Shown piece by piece: positions 48,403-57,484 of a DNA stretch of 64,000 nt (its first letter is position 1; every line of letters starts with the position of its first letter). The notes under the pieces are model-generated. The model did no database searches. It saw only the letters and a list, made by a program, of their open reading frames with translations, and was not told where the DNA came from. Source of the stretch: Winogradskya consettensis (lineage in GTDB: Bacteria > Actinomycetota > Actinomycetes > Mycobacteriales > Micromonosporaceae); the NCBI RefSeq assembly GCF_018332715.1, contig NZ_BOQP01000008.1:62001-126000 (forward strand), read 5' to 3'. The position numbers were made by a program, and so were the translations under genes.

Positions 48403-49461
48403 TCAGGGGACGAGGGCGACGAAGGCGAGGCCCGTGGTGCGCTCCGCCAGGTCGAGGGCGGTGGCCGGGTCGTCCAGAGCGACCGTCAGCAGTTCGACCG
48501 CGGCGAGGTCCAGCAGTCCGGAGCGGATCATGTTCCAGACCGTGGTGACCGTCTGGTTGTCGCTCATCCAGGAACCGCGCAGGGTGAGGCGGCGGTGCAT
48601 CAGGTCGCCGTACGGGATGGTGAGGTCCTGGCGTACGCCGCCGACGAGGACCAGGGTGCCGCCGCGGCGCAGGCTGTCGTATGCGGCCATGGTCGCGTCC
48701 GCCGTCGGGGTGGCGCCGAGGGTGTCGAGGGCGACGTCGACCGGGCCGATTCCCGCCGCGTCCGCGGCGCGGTCGCCGGTCAGCCGGTGGGTGCGCACGC
48801 GGGGGCCGAGTTCGGCCAGCCGGTCGAGTGCCGCCTTGTTGCGCCCGACCGCGGTCACCGTCGCCGCGCCCGACGCGAGTGCCACCAGCACCGCCGCGCC
48901 ACCCAGCTGGCCCGTCGCGCCGATCACGGCGACGTCGCGGCCGGTCAGGGGCCCCGCCGCGTGCAGGCCCGATGCGGCGATGCAGAGCCACGGCAGGAAC
49001 GACAGGCGGGCGGGGTCCGGGTAGTTCTCGGCGCCGGGCAGCTTGACGAGGGTCTCCTTGGCGCACAGGGCGCGTTCGGCGAAGACCCCGTCGCGCCACA
49101 CCGTACGCATGCGGTCCGTGCGCTCGGTGCCGGTGCCGGTGCCGGTCCCGCCGAGGCCGACCCAGCCGACCAGGATCTCGTCGCCGTCACCCGCGTCGAG
49201 CCGCGACGTGTCCACCACGACATCGCCCGGCGCTACGTGGAACACGTCCGGCGCGACATCGGTCACCCGGGCGATGCAGGAGGGGCCCAGGGTGAGGGGC
49301 ACAGGCAGGCCGCCACGGTTCCCGGTCACGACCATTTTCGTGTACGCAGGGAGGTGCGCGGCGAGCACCTCCACCAGCACGCCACCGCCCTGCAGCGCCG
49401 GCGCGGGGATGTCGGAGAGGCGTACGACATCGTCTTGTGAAGCAACTGTCCAAGCTTTCAT
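48403..49461 (-). CDS. Zinc-type MDR alcohol dehydrogenase/quinone reductase-like protein
   Basis: 352-aa medium-chain dehydrogenase. GroES-like N-terminal domain (VLVEVLAAHLPAYTKMVVTG), then Rossmann VAVIGATGQLGGAAVLVAL with the GATGQLG cofactor loop. The usual zinc-ligand Cys/His residues are not apparent, so it is more like a quinone oxidoreductase. A GGCACC microsatellite encodes a GTGTGTG stretch. Divergent from the XRE/MmyB regulator across a 68-bp region with direct repeats; probable target of that regulator. Confidence 0.9.
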   Translation of the reverse strand: MKAWTVASQDDVVRLSDIPAPALQGGGVLVEVLAAHLPAYTKMVVTGNRGGLPVPLTLGPSCIARVTDVAPDVFHVAPGDVVVDTSRLDAGDGDEILVGWVGLGGTGTGTGTERTDRMRTVWRDGVFAERALCAKETLVKLPGAENYPDPARLSFLPWLCIAASGLHAAGPLTGRDVAVIGATGQLGGAAVLVALASGAATVTAVGRNKAALDRLAELGPRVRTHRLTGDRAADAAGIGPVDVALDTLGATPTADATMAAYDSLRRGGTLVLVGGVRQDLTIPYGDLMHRRLTLRGSWMSDNQTVTTVWNMIRSGLLDLAAVELLTVALDDPATALDLAERTTGLAFVALVP

Positions 49462-49463
49462 GG

Positions 49464-49516
49464 ACTCAGCGTGACTCAGCGATAAGCTGGTATCCAGAAT
49501 CGCTTTATGCTGGTAT
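49464..49516. promoter_or_regulatory. Direct-repeat operator region for the XRE/MmyB regulator
   Basis: ATAAGCTGGTAT (49483-49494) and TTATGCTGGTAT (49505-49516) are direct repeats with start-to-start spacing 22 bp, i.e. two helical turns. A second direct repeat GACTCAGCG occurs at 49464 and 49474. Both lie in the gap between the divergent dehydrogenase and regulator genes. Confidence 0.5.
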
Positions 49517-49529
49517 TGGAGGTTCCAGG

Positions 49530-50312
49530 GTGAGCGTCGAGCTGGGTACTTTCCTGCGCAGCAGGCGGGAGCGGGTCAATCCCGCCGACGCCGGTCTGCC
49601 GGTCACCGGGCGGCGACGCACACCCGGGCTGCGCCGCGAGGAGCTGGCCCTGCTGGCCGGCATCAGCGCCACCTGGCTCACCTATCTCGAGCAGGGCCGT
49701 GACGTGCGCCCCTCCGACCAGGTGCTCGACGCCCTGGCCCGGGCGCTGCGGCTGACCGCCGCTGAGCAGGAGCACCTGCGCCGCCTCGCCGGCGGGGGAG
49801 TGGTGTCCGGTCAGGACGTGCCCGAGGAAGCGGCTCCCGAGGTTGCGGGCGTTCCGGCGCTGCTCGGCGACAATCCCGCGTACGTCACCGGCATCTGTTA
49901 TGACGTCCTCGCGAGCAACGCGGCCGCGGCGGAGTTGTTCCGGGGCATGGCACCGGGTGGCAACGTCGTGCGGTGGATGTTCACCGAGCCCGCCGCCCGG
50001 GAGGTCCTGGTCGACTGGGAGCTCGAGGCGAGCACCGTCCTGGCCCGGCTGCGGGCGATCGCGGGACGCCACCCCGGCCACCCGCGCGTGACCCGGCTCG
50101 TGGCCGAGCTGACTGCAGCCAGCCCCGAGGCGAGGCGGTGGTGGCCGCAGTACGACATCCAGTTCAGCCGGGCCGGCAGCAAGCGGCTACGGCACCCCCG
50201 GCTGGGTGAGATCACCGTTTCGCACGCCGCGTTCCACGTCGCCGAACGGCCGGAGCAGACGCTGGTCGTATACAACCTGAACGCGGCGCCCGTTGCCGGG
50301 CGCCGCGCGTGA
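49530..50312 (+). CDS. XRE-family regulator with MmyB-like ligand-binding domain
   Basis: 260 aa from GTG 49530, with GGAGG about 7 bp upstream. HTH_3/XRE N-terminus: LRREELALLAGISATWLTYL then EQGRDVRPSDQVLDALARAL. The C-terminal MmyB-LBD is recognised by NPAYVTGICYDVLASNAAAA, WMFTEPAAREVLVDWE and FSRAGSKRLRHPRLGEITVS. Such regulators typically sit divergent from, and control, a single oxidoreductase gene, as here. Ligand is likely a fatty acid or small lipid by analogy to MmyB. Confidence 0.93.
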   Translation: MSVELGTFLRSRRERVNPADAGLPVTGRRRTPGLRREELALLAGISATWLTYLEQGRDVRPSDQVLDALARALRLTAAEQEHLRRLAGGGVVSGQDVPEEAAPEVAGVPALLGDNPAYVTGICYDVLASNAAAAELFRGMAPGGNVVRWMFTEPAAREVLVDWELEASTVLARLRAIAGRHPGHPRVTRLVAELTAASPEARRWWPQYDIQFSRAGSKRLRHPRLGEITVSHAAFHVAERPEQTLVVYNLNAAPVAGRRA

Positions 50313-50324
50313 ACTACAGGGTGA

Positions 50325-52067
50325 TTACCGGGTGCCGTTGAGGGTCGACGGCATCGGCGGACCGGCGATCGGCGGCCGCTGGCTCTGCACCGCGTTCAGC
50401 GTCCTCGCGGCCTCGCCGGAGTCGTCCGGCAGGGGCTCGAGGAACGGCTGGTACGCGCCCTGGCAGACCTTCCCCCTGGCGGGGAGGGTGCCCTTGAGCA
50501 GGTAGTTGTCGATCGCACCGGTGGCGCAGGCCGACGAGCCGTAGGACGTGTGGCCCCAGTTGGTGTTCGACAGCAGGCGGCTGTTGGGCAGCCGCTTGGA
50601 TGCCGAGACGGCGTCGTCGTAGTTGGTCGCCGGGTCCCACTTGGTGCCGACGATCAGCACCGGGGCGGCGGTCCGGCGGTTCCACGGCCCGGTGTACGCG
50701 TCCTCGTCGCGTACGGTCCAGGTGTTGCGGGCGCACTGAGCGGTGCCCCAGCCCCAGGCCCGGCCGAAGTACGGCGCCCGCTTGTCGGCCTTGACCATCA
50801 GACCCGGCCACGCGCCGGCGTCCTTCGGGTGCAGCGCGTCGGTGCAGTCCACCGTCGCGAAGGTCTCGAAGCCGTTGTCGTACGGGAAGTCCCGGCCCAC
50901 CTTGGCCCGGGCGTCCTTGATCCGCTTGGCCAGCGCGGTGCTCGCGGTGGCCTTCGCGGCGGCGCTGGACGAGTCGAGCAGCGTCTTGATGTACTGCGCG
51001 TCCTGGGTCACCCAGTCACCGGCACCCGTGTCGTACAGGTCGCCGAGGATACCGCTGACGAAATCGGCGTACGTGATGGTGAAGCTGCCGAATTCCTCGT
51101 CCTCGACCACCAGCGGCTTCTTCTTGAGCTTCGCCGCGATCGCGTCGAAGTTCTTCACCGGGTCGCCGGCGGCGAAGGCGCAGTACTTCTCGCCCGCGGC
51201 GTCGCAGCGCTTGAGGATCTCCCGCAGCGCCTTGTACGCCCCGTCGGCCGAGCGGAGCCGCTCGTCCTGCTCCTGGTTGGCCGTCTTCGTCGTGCCGACC
51301 CAGTGTTCCGGGTCGAGCACGCCGTCGACCACGATCGCCCGGAAGCGGTCGGGGAACATGTTGGCGTAGTACTGCCCGATCGCGGTGCCGTAGCTGAAGC
51401 CGAGGTAGTTGAGCTTCTTGTCACCGACGGCGCGGCGCAGGACCTCCATGTCCCGCACCACCTCGGCGGTGGACGCCGCTCCGGTCAGCGGCTTGCCCGT
51501 GGTCGAGCACGCCTTGCCGAACTTCTTGGCGGCGGCGACGTACTTCTTCTCCTCGGCCGCGCCCAGCGGGAACGCGACGTTCATGTCGCCGAGCACCGCG
51601 GTCTGGTCCTTGACCGACTTGAAGCACTTGATGTTGGCGCTGTTGGCGATGCCGCGCGGGTCGACACCGACGATGTCGAACTTCGCGAGCACCGCCGGGC
51701 TCAGGAAGTTCGGCGCCGCGAGCGCGATGCTCGTGCCGGAGCCACCGGGACCGCCCGGGTTGAGGAACAGGCTGCCGATCTTGTGCTTCTGGTCCGTGGC
51801 CCTGACCCGCAGCAGCGCGATCTCGGTCTTCGCGCCCTTCGGGTTGTCGTAGTCGAGGGGAAGCTTGGTGGTCGCACACTCGGCGTAGTCGTAGCACTTG
51901 TACCAGCCGAGCTTCGGAGTGGGCACGCGGTCGACCCGCTTGCTCTCCTTGGCACTGGTGCGATCGGTCTTCGTGGCCGCCGCAGCGGGCGCCGCGGCCC
52001 CCGCCACCAGCACACCGGCGATCATGCCGGCCGCCAGAAGGCTTCTTCCCAGATGTCGCATTCGCAT
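50325..52067 (-). CDS. Secreted TAP-family alpha/beta hydrolase (tripeptidyl aminopeptidase-like)
   Basis: 580-aa exported peptidase of MEROPS S33, Streptomyces SlpD/Tap-like. Signal peptide LLAAGMIAGVLVAGAAAPAAA. NPGGPGGSG oxyanion loop, DPRGI, nucleophile YLGFSYGTAIG, and the C-terminal TAP-like domain with the acid (VGTKWDPAT) and His (TNWGHTSYG). Releases N-terminal tripeptides or handles short peptides. Monocistronic; converges with the XRE gene 12 bp away. Confidence 0.93.
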   Translation of the reverse strand: MRMRHLGRSLLAAGMIAGVLVAGAAAPAAAATKTDRTSAKESKRVDRVPTPKLGWYKCYDYAECATTKLPLDYDNPKGAKTEIALLRVRATDQKHKIGSLFLNPGGPGGSGTSIALAAPNFLSPAVLAKFDIVGVDPRGIANSANIKCFKSVKDQTAVLGDMNVAFPLGAAEEKKYVAAAKKFGKACSTTGKPLTGAASTAEVVRDMEVLRRAVGDKKLNYLGFSYGTAIGQYYANMFPDRFRAIVVDGVLDPEHWVGTTKTANQEQDERLRSADGAYKALREILKRCDAAGEKYCAFAAGDPVKNFDAIAAKLKKKPLVVEDEEFGSFTITYADFVSGILGDLYDTGAGDWVTQDAQYIKTLLDSSSAAAKATASTALAKRIKDARAKVGRDFPYDNGFETFATVDCTDALHPKDAGAWPGLMVKADKRAPYFGRAWGWGTAQCARNTWTVRDEDAYTGPWNRRTAAPVLIVGTKWDPATNYDDAVSASKRLPNSRLLSNTNWGHTSYGSSACATGAIDNYLLKGTLPARGKVCQGAYQPFLEPLPDDSGEAARTLNAVQSQRPPIAGPPMPSTLNGTR

Positions 52068-52157
52068 CCCTTCCGTCGAGGATCGCAGGGCTTCATAGCC
52101 ACGCGCTCCTGGACTGTAAAGAGTGGACGCAATAGATCTGAATAAGTCGATCTCTAA

Positions 52158-52965
52158 TCAGGACACCACGAGATCGTCGAGCAGTGCGGCGTGGGTGGGG
52201 GACCAGCCGAGCAACGTCCGGGTGTACGCGCTGACGACCGGCGCGTCCATTGCGTAAATGGTGGCCATGAACGGGCTCGGGAAATGCGCGAGAGCCTCGC
52301 CCGGCGTCAGCGACACCGCGGGCACGCCGAGACCCCGGGCGATCGTCTCCGCGATGCTCCGCAGGGTGACGTTCTCGGCCACGCCGTGCAGCACGCTGCC
52401 CGCGGGCGCCTTTTCCAGCGCGAGCCGGAACAGCACCGCGGCGTCGAGCCGGTTGACCGCGGGCCACCGGTTGCCGCCGTCGCCCACGTAGGCGGAGACC
52501 CCGGTCCTGCGCGCGGTGCTGACGAGCATGGGAATGAACCCGTGGTCGTCGGGGCCGTGGACAGTGGGGGCCAGGCGGACGACGCTCGCACGCACGCCCC
52601 GGCCGGCGAACGCGAGGCACGCCCGCTCGCCGACGATCCGGAACGCGGCGACCCCGGCCGGGTCGGGCTCGTCGTGCTCGCTGCTCTCCTGCCCGGCAGG
52701 CATGACCAGCGTTCCCGAGGTGACGACGAGCGGCTTGCCGGTGCCTTCGAGCGTGCGGCCGAACGTTTCGATGGCGTTCCGGTCGCGGCGGATCATCGGC
52801 TCGGGGTCGGCGAAGTCGCCGCCGTAACCCATGTGCAGGACGCCGTCGGCTGCCTCGGCACCCACGCGCAGCCGGTCAAGGTCTTCCAGGGAGCCGCTGT
52901 AAGGCGTGGCGCCCACCGATTCCAGCCGGGCGGCCGCGGTGTCCGACCGGGCGAGCCCGGTGACG
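52158..52965 (-). pseudogene. NAD-dependent epimerase/reductase, N-terminally truncated
   Basis: Extended-SDR body closely related to the intact gene at 60365: GSLEDLDRLRVGAEAADGVL, KPLVVTSGTLVMPAG, VVRLAPTVHGPDDHGFIPML. Similarity starts abruptly at VTGLARSD, which is residue 28 of the paralogue. The Rossmann GxxGxxG motif (about the first 26 residues) is missing and is replaced by unrelated sequence. A GTG at 52916 could start a 252-aa fragment, but it would lack the cofactor-binding site. The upstream sequence is instead the tail of a TetR gene on the opposite strand, so a deletion joined the two. Confidence 0.7.
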
Positions 52966-53073
52966 GTGTTCCACCACGCGGCCCAGGACTGGATCGACGA
53001 CCCGTCGCGAGGCCTGGAGGAGTACCTCCTCCAGGCCTTCGACGACCTCCGCTCACTTTCGGAAAAACCCTAG
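52961..53073 (+). pseudogene. C-terminal remnant of a TetR regulator
   Basis: The plus strand encodes AQDWIDDPSRGLEEYL, then LQAFDDLRSLSEKP and a stop at 53071-53073. This resembles the last helix of TetR-family repressors, which are typically divergent from SDR genes. No HTH or start codon remains. The fragment abuts the truncated epimerase, consistent with one deletion that removed both 5' ends and their shared promoter. Confidence 0.55.
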
Positions 53074-54581
53074 TAGCGACCCACGTAGTGGTAATTGGCG
53101 TTCAGGCTGCCCGGTGCGGCGTGTACGGGGGCCAGGGCGTCGAACGGCTCCACGTCCACGTCGCGGATCAGGTCGGTGAAGTCGCTGTTGAGCGTCGGGA
53201 CGTTGATCGTGCCGGGGGCGGTGCCCTGCTCGACCCAGTCCATCAGCGGCTGGAGGAGCTCCGGCACGGCGACCTCCGAGGGGCTGTCCGCTTCCGGGCC
53301 GAACAGGCAGTGGTAGCCGGCCGGGATCAGGTAGAGCCGGGTGTACGCGTCAGCGCCGCCCCGCTGCTGCACCGCGCGGTAGTAGTCCACGGTGGAGAAC
53401 GGCGGGATGAACGGGTCGGCCCAGCCGTGATACATGATGAGCTTGCCGCCATGCGCCCGGAACGCCGACAGGTCGGGGTCGTTCGCGTTGTACAGGGCAT
53501 CGCCGACCCGGTTCAGGCGATCGAACGTCGCCTTGGTGAACCGCACGTCGGTGAGCTGGAAATCGTCGGGCAGGACTGTGGGATAGCCGAGATACTTCAG
53601 ATAGTTGAAGCCGATCGCGGCCGCGTTGCCGTTCAGCGGTGAGCCGGAGCGGACCACGAACAGCCCGGTCCAGCCGAGCTCGGAACCGTACGGCATCCCC
53701 CCGTTGTAGAGGCCGGCCGGTCCCCGGTAGAAAGCCACCACCGCGGCAACCTGTGCCCCGGTCAGGCACGTCGGCCGGTCGACGCCGGCCGGGCAGCGCA
53801 ACGACGACGGCTGAAACCCGCACCTGCGCGGATCCTGGATCACGTCACCACAGGCCCGGACCACGGCGTCGTGCAGCGCCGGGATCTTCTCCGGGCCGAG
53901 GATCTGCCCGCCCCGCGAATCGGTGTTGCGCACGGCCAGCCACGCCTGCAACAGCGCGAGCGGTGCCTCGTTGTTAGCCGGGGCACCGGCCAGGATGCCG
54001 TCGAAGTCGGCCGGGAACCGCTGCGCCAGGTTCAGCCCCTGCCGCCCGCCGGTCGAGCAGCCGTCAAAATAGCGGTACGTGGGTCCGTACCCGTAGAAGC
54101 TCGTCATCACCGTGTCGGCAGCGAGCCGCAGCCGGTGCTCGGACGTGCGCCCCCACTCGACCCGGGCACGCGGGTCGGCGCCCCAGGTGGCCGGCGCCGT
54201 ACTCAGCGGATCCCCGGTGTGCCCGGTGTCATCGGCGGCCACGACCAGTGTCTTGGCCAGCGCAGCGGGGCAGCTGAACCCGAACAACGGGAACGCCAGA
54301 TCGGGCACCTCCCCGCACAGCCCGCTGCACCCCTGCTGCACGTACTGCCCGGTCCACCCACGGACCGGCAGCTTGACGGTGAAGCGGGTCGCGGGCAGCA
54401 GCACCCCCTGCACCTGGCAGTAACCGTCGGCGACGGTGGCCGAGGTGACCTTCCCCTGGGCCAGGTGCGCGGCGGTGAGCCCGCCACAGTTCACGGTCGC
54501 CGGCGCGGCACCGGCGGCGCTCGCCCCACTCAGGACCAGCGCGAGAGCCGCCATCACGACCAGCGGTTTGCGGATCATCAT
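53070..54581 (-). CDS. Secreted tannase/feruloyl-esterase family hydrolase
   Basis: 503 aa from ATG 54581 with GGAGG 7 bp upstream. Signal peptide LVVMAALALVLSGASAAGAA. The tannase-family CS-D-HC pattern is present: DGCSTGGRQG (Cys-Ser nucleophile), KLIMYHGWADPFIPP (Asp) and IPAGYHCLFGP (His-Cys). The family cleaves ferulate or gallate esters from plant cell walls or tannins. Together with the LPMO and pectate lyase it fits a plant-polymer secretome. The stop overlaps the TetR remnant on the other strand. Confidence 0.9.
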   Translation of the reverse strand: MMIRKPLVVMAALALVLSGASAAGAAPATVNCGGLTAAHLAQGKVTSATVADGYCQVQGVLLPATRFTVKLPVRGWTGQYVQQGCSGLCGEVPDLAFPLFGFSCPAALAKTLVVAADDTGHTGDPLSTAPATWGADPRARVEWGRTSEHRLRLAADTVMTSFYGYGPTYRYFDGCSTGGRQGLNLAQRFPADFDGILAGAPANNEAPLALLQAWLAVRNTDSRGGQILGPEKIPALHDAVVRACGDVIQDPRRCGFQPSSLRCPAGVDRPTCLTGAQVAAVVAFYRGPAGLYNGGMPYGSELGWTGLFVVRSGSPLNGNAAAIGFNYLKYLGYPTVLPDDFQLTDVRFTKATFDRLNRVGDALYNANDPDLSAFRAHGGKLIMYHGWADPFIPPFSTVDYYRAVQQRGGADAYTRLYLIPAGYHCLFGPEADSPSEVAVPELLQPLMDWVEQGTAPGTINVPTLNSDFTDLIRDVDVEPFDALAPVHAAPGSLNANYHYVGRY

Positions 54582-54696
54582 CGAATCCCCTCCTTGGAGG
54601 ACCGACGTTGCCACCGCGCTGATCCCGGCACATCGGTCCCAGGACGGGTCCTGAAATCATCCCCGGGACGGAGAGCTCCCCCTGATCCGGAAACTT

Positions 54697-55113
54697 CTAC
54701 AGCGCGAACGGGCGGTAGCTCAGGATCTCGTCGACGATCTCCTCGGGTGTCGCGTCGTCACGCAGGACCGGGGCGGGGTGCGTGACGTTGACCTCCAGCA
54801 CGTGCAGATAGAAGGGGTTGGTCAGCGCCCGTTGGACGATCTCGATCAGCTCGTCGCGGGTGATGTCGGGGACCTTCGGCCAGGCGGGCCACAACGCCGC
54901 CCGGGCGAACTCCTCGACCGATACCGACCCGCTGTAGCCGAGGAAGTCGTGAAGCCCCAGTTCACCGCCGGTGTCCGCGTTGAACGCCGCGATCGCGTCA
55001 GCGGTCGGCTCCCCGCGCCAGTGCAGCTCCTCGATCCGTTCGATCGCGGCGCACACCTCGGCGAGTCGCTCGGCCGCGATCTCCGGCTCGCACAGCTCAG
55101 CCCGCAACTCCAT
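54697..55113 (-). CDS. Hypothetical protein coupled to the DUF4132 gene
   Basis: 138-aa cytoplasmic protein, acidic and helical: AAERLAEVCAAIERIEELHW, GELGLHDFLGYSGSVSVEEF, RDELIEIVQRALTNPFYLHV. I do not recognise the family. Its ATG overlaps the TGA of the DUF4132 gene by one base (TGATG), so it is a coupled partner, possibly a regulator or stabilising subunit. Confidence 0.75.
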   Translation of the reverse strand: MELRAELCEPEIAAERLAEVCAAIERIEELHWRGEPTADAIAAFNADTGGELGLHDFLGYSGSVSVEEFARAALWPAWPKVPDITRDELIEIVQRALTNPFYLHVLEVNVTHPAPVLRDDATPEEIVDEILSYRPFAL

Positions 55114-57374
55114 CAGCGCTCCATCCCCAGAAGCTCGACCAGCCGCTCCGAGAGGATCGCAGGATCACAGGCCCCCATAGGAGTACGCCGATCAAATTGC
55201 CAATGATCCGACCAGGAATCGTCAGCCCAGATCTCCGTGATCCGCTGCTCCGGGACGGTGTTGTAGCCCGCCGTCGTCACGCCCGGCTCGACCTCGACCA
55301 CCAGCGTCAGCCCGCCGGGCAGTTCCCGCGCCAGCTGGGTGTGCAGGTGGTTGCGGGTGTGGAAACCGTTGCCCTGCCAGTCCCCGCCCAGCAACCGCGC
55401 GAGCCGCTCCGTCTCCACCGGCTCGAACCCGCTCAAGCTCGTCGCCGCGCGCTGTTCCCCGGTCAGCGTCACCACCGTCCGATGGACCTGTGGGAACGGT
55501 TGCAGCACCTCGTAATCGGCGAGCATCTCCGCCCACACGGCCAGCTCAGGACCCAGCTCCGCCGGGTGCACGATCCCGAGCCGCGCATCGCCGTCGACGA
55601 CCGCGGCGGAGTCGTGCACGTCGGCGAAGCTGCCGTCCTCCGCGACCCGCAACGCCCTGACGAGCCGCTTCTCCGTGTCGTACTCGCCCCACACGATCCG
55701 CCGCACGACCGGCCCGAGAATCGGATGCGGCAGCAGCACCGCGGCGAGGTCAGCCGCGGGACGGAACCGGTGGGCGAGCATGTCCCGCTCGAACCGGGCG
55801 ATCTGCGCCGCCGCGGTCGCTCGTAGCCCCTTCTTGAAGCGCAGAAACCACTGGTACGCCTCCGGATTGGTGTCCTTGACCCCGGGTTTCGGCGGGCGCG
55901 CGAGCCGCCGGCCGTCGGCGCCCACGGCGTACGGTGTGAGGTGATCGTCGGTTATGACCGTGAACTTCCGTGGCCCGTAATCGAGCGTGACCCCGCTGTC
56001 GAGCCCGTGGGTGATCGCCAGCCGGTCCGCCAGCTGCGTCACGGACAGCCCGCGCCGCGCGGCAGCCTGCGTCAGGTGCACAACGGCCCGCTCGTTCGTC
56101 GGCCCGCCGGACATGCCCTCCTCGATCGCCAGCAGGTGCCGCAACGCCACATCCGACCCCACCGTGGCCAGCACCGCGAGCCCGTCGATCGCCCGTGCCC
56201 ACCGGCTGCGCGCCGGCCACGACTTCACCAGCGGCGCCAGCCTGTCCATGGTGTCGTCGTCCCCGACGTGTGCCTGCGCCAGCACCACCCAGGCTTCCGC
56301 GGGTGGCATGTCATCCGTCACCCAGTCGTCCAGCAGCGCCCGCCCGAACTCCGCCAGGCTCCGCCGGTCACCGCCCGCGATCAGCTCCGCCGTCCCGGCA
56401 TCGGCCGCCGCCACCAACGGCTGCGCGGCGGCCGCCGACTCGACGATCATCGGCACCCCGCCGCCGTCCGGTGCGGGGTCCCCGGGCGCGGGCTCCGGTG
56501 CCGCCGCCAGCCGCGACCGGGCCAGCGCGCCCACCAGCCGCAGAACCTGATCCTCCGGCATCACCGCGCCGGTCGCGGTCCGCACCTCCGGCCACCGCTC
56601 CGGCCACCGCTCCGGCTGCAGCTTCTGCTTCCGCGCCGGCTGTGGTCCCTGCGCAAACGCCACAGGTACGGGCGTGAGCAGCTCACCGTCCGGCAACTCC
56701 CACCCGGGTGCGGGCTCGATCAGCGCGGTGATCACGGCGAGCGCAGCCGGTCCGTACCCGTCAGCGGCTTTGACAACGACCGGTCCCTTGCCGGTGGCGG
56801 ACAGATAGCGCAACCCGTCCTCAGCGTTCTGCCGTGCCTTGCCCGCTTTCCCCGCCGCAGCCGGGATCAGCGCCCGAGCCGCGCTCTCCGCATGCCGTTG
56901 CAGCCACATCCGGCCCCACAACCGCGCGGACCCGAGATGGCGCAGCCATCCCGCGGCCAGCGTGGCTGCCTCCGGCCCCCGGAACGGCAGCAGCAGCAGC
57001 CCCAGCCGGTCGGCGTCCTCCCCGGCCTCGTTCAGGGCGAGCGCCAGCGCGTCCAACTCGAACCGCGCGACCGCCACCCGGTCCAGATCGGCCCGCTGCT
57101 GATGCCGCAACAGAATCGTCGTCGCGAGCAACGCCCGCGCCGACGCCTCCGGCCCCTTCACGAACAGCCACGACACCTGCGCCGGCGTCAGATCCGACAA
57201 CCGGTCCGCCCCGGTCGCCGCCGTCACCCAGTCCGGCTCCTCCCGCCCGTGCTCCAGCGCCGCCGCCCGCGACCACCACAGCTCCCGCTCCCCATCGAGC
57301 CACACCACGACGGTCGGATCCGCACAGACCAGCCCCTCGACCACCCCCGGCCCGCGCCCCTTACCCGCCACCAT
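55113..57374 (-). CDS. DUF4132 domain protein
   Basis: 753 aa from ATG 57374 with GGAGGGG 7 bp upstream. The C-terminal 400 residues carry DUF4132 features: VTLDYGPRKFTVITDDHLTP, GVKDTNPEAYQWFLRFKKGL, RFERDMLAHRFRPAADLAAV, and a terminal LGGDWQGNGFHTRNHLHTQL. The N-terminal part is helical with HEAT-like stretches. The family is linked with WGR-domain proteins and DNA-damage or RNA-related functions in some bacteria, without a settled role. Divergent from the 174-aa gene; followed by a coupled 138-aa gene. Confidence 0.85.
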   Translation of the reverse strand: MVAGKGRGPGVVEGLVCADPTVVVWLDGERELWWSRAAALEHGREEPDWVTAATGADRLSDLTPAQVSWLFVKGPEASARALLATTILLRHQQRADLDRVAVARFELDALALALNEAGEDADRLGLLLLPFRGPEAATLAAGWLRHLGSARLWGRMWLQRHAESAARALIPAAAGKAGKARQNAEDGLRYLSATGKGPVVVKAADGYGPAALAVITALIEPAPGWELPDGELLTPVPVAFAQGPQPARKQKLQPERWPERWPEVRTATGAVMPEDQVLRLVGALARSRLAAAPEPAPGDPAPDGGGVPMIVESAAAAQPLVAAADAGTAELIAGGDRRSLAEFGRALLDDWVTDDMPPAEAWVVLAQAHVGDDDTMDRLAPLVKSWPARSRWARAIDGLAVLATVGSDVALRHLLAIEEGMSGGPTNERAVVHLTQAAARRGLSVTQLADRLAITHGLDSGVTLDYGPRKFTVITDDHLTPYAVGADGRRLARPPKPGVKDTNPEAYQWFLRFKKGLRATAAAQIARFERDMLAHRFRPAADLAAVLLPHPILGPVVRRIVWGEYDTEKRLVRALRVAEDGSFADVHDSAAVVDGDARLGIVHPAELGPELAVWAEMLADYEVLQPFPQVHRTVVTLTGEQRAATSLSGFEPVETERLARLLGGDWQGNGFHTRNHLHTQLARELPGGLTLVVEVEPGVTTAGYNTVPEQRITEIWADDSWSDHWQFDRRTPMGACDPAILSERLVELLGMER

Positions 57375-57484
57375 CGCCTGCCCCTCCAGGTCCGTCCGCT
57401 GTCCGTTCGCTGTCCGTGCGATCGGTCCGGAGACCGTATCGGAACCGCCTTGCCCTCGCTGCGGCGATTCGGCACGATGCCGGC

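Noticed and set aside
50325..52067. Tripeptidyl peptidase annotated as the same family as the gene at 15397
   Set aside because: The motifs differ: GxSKGG (S37) at 15397 but FSYG with NPGGPGGSG (S33 TAP type) here.
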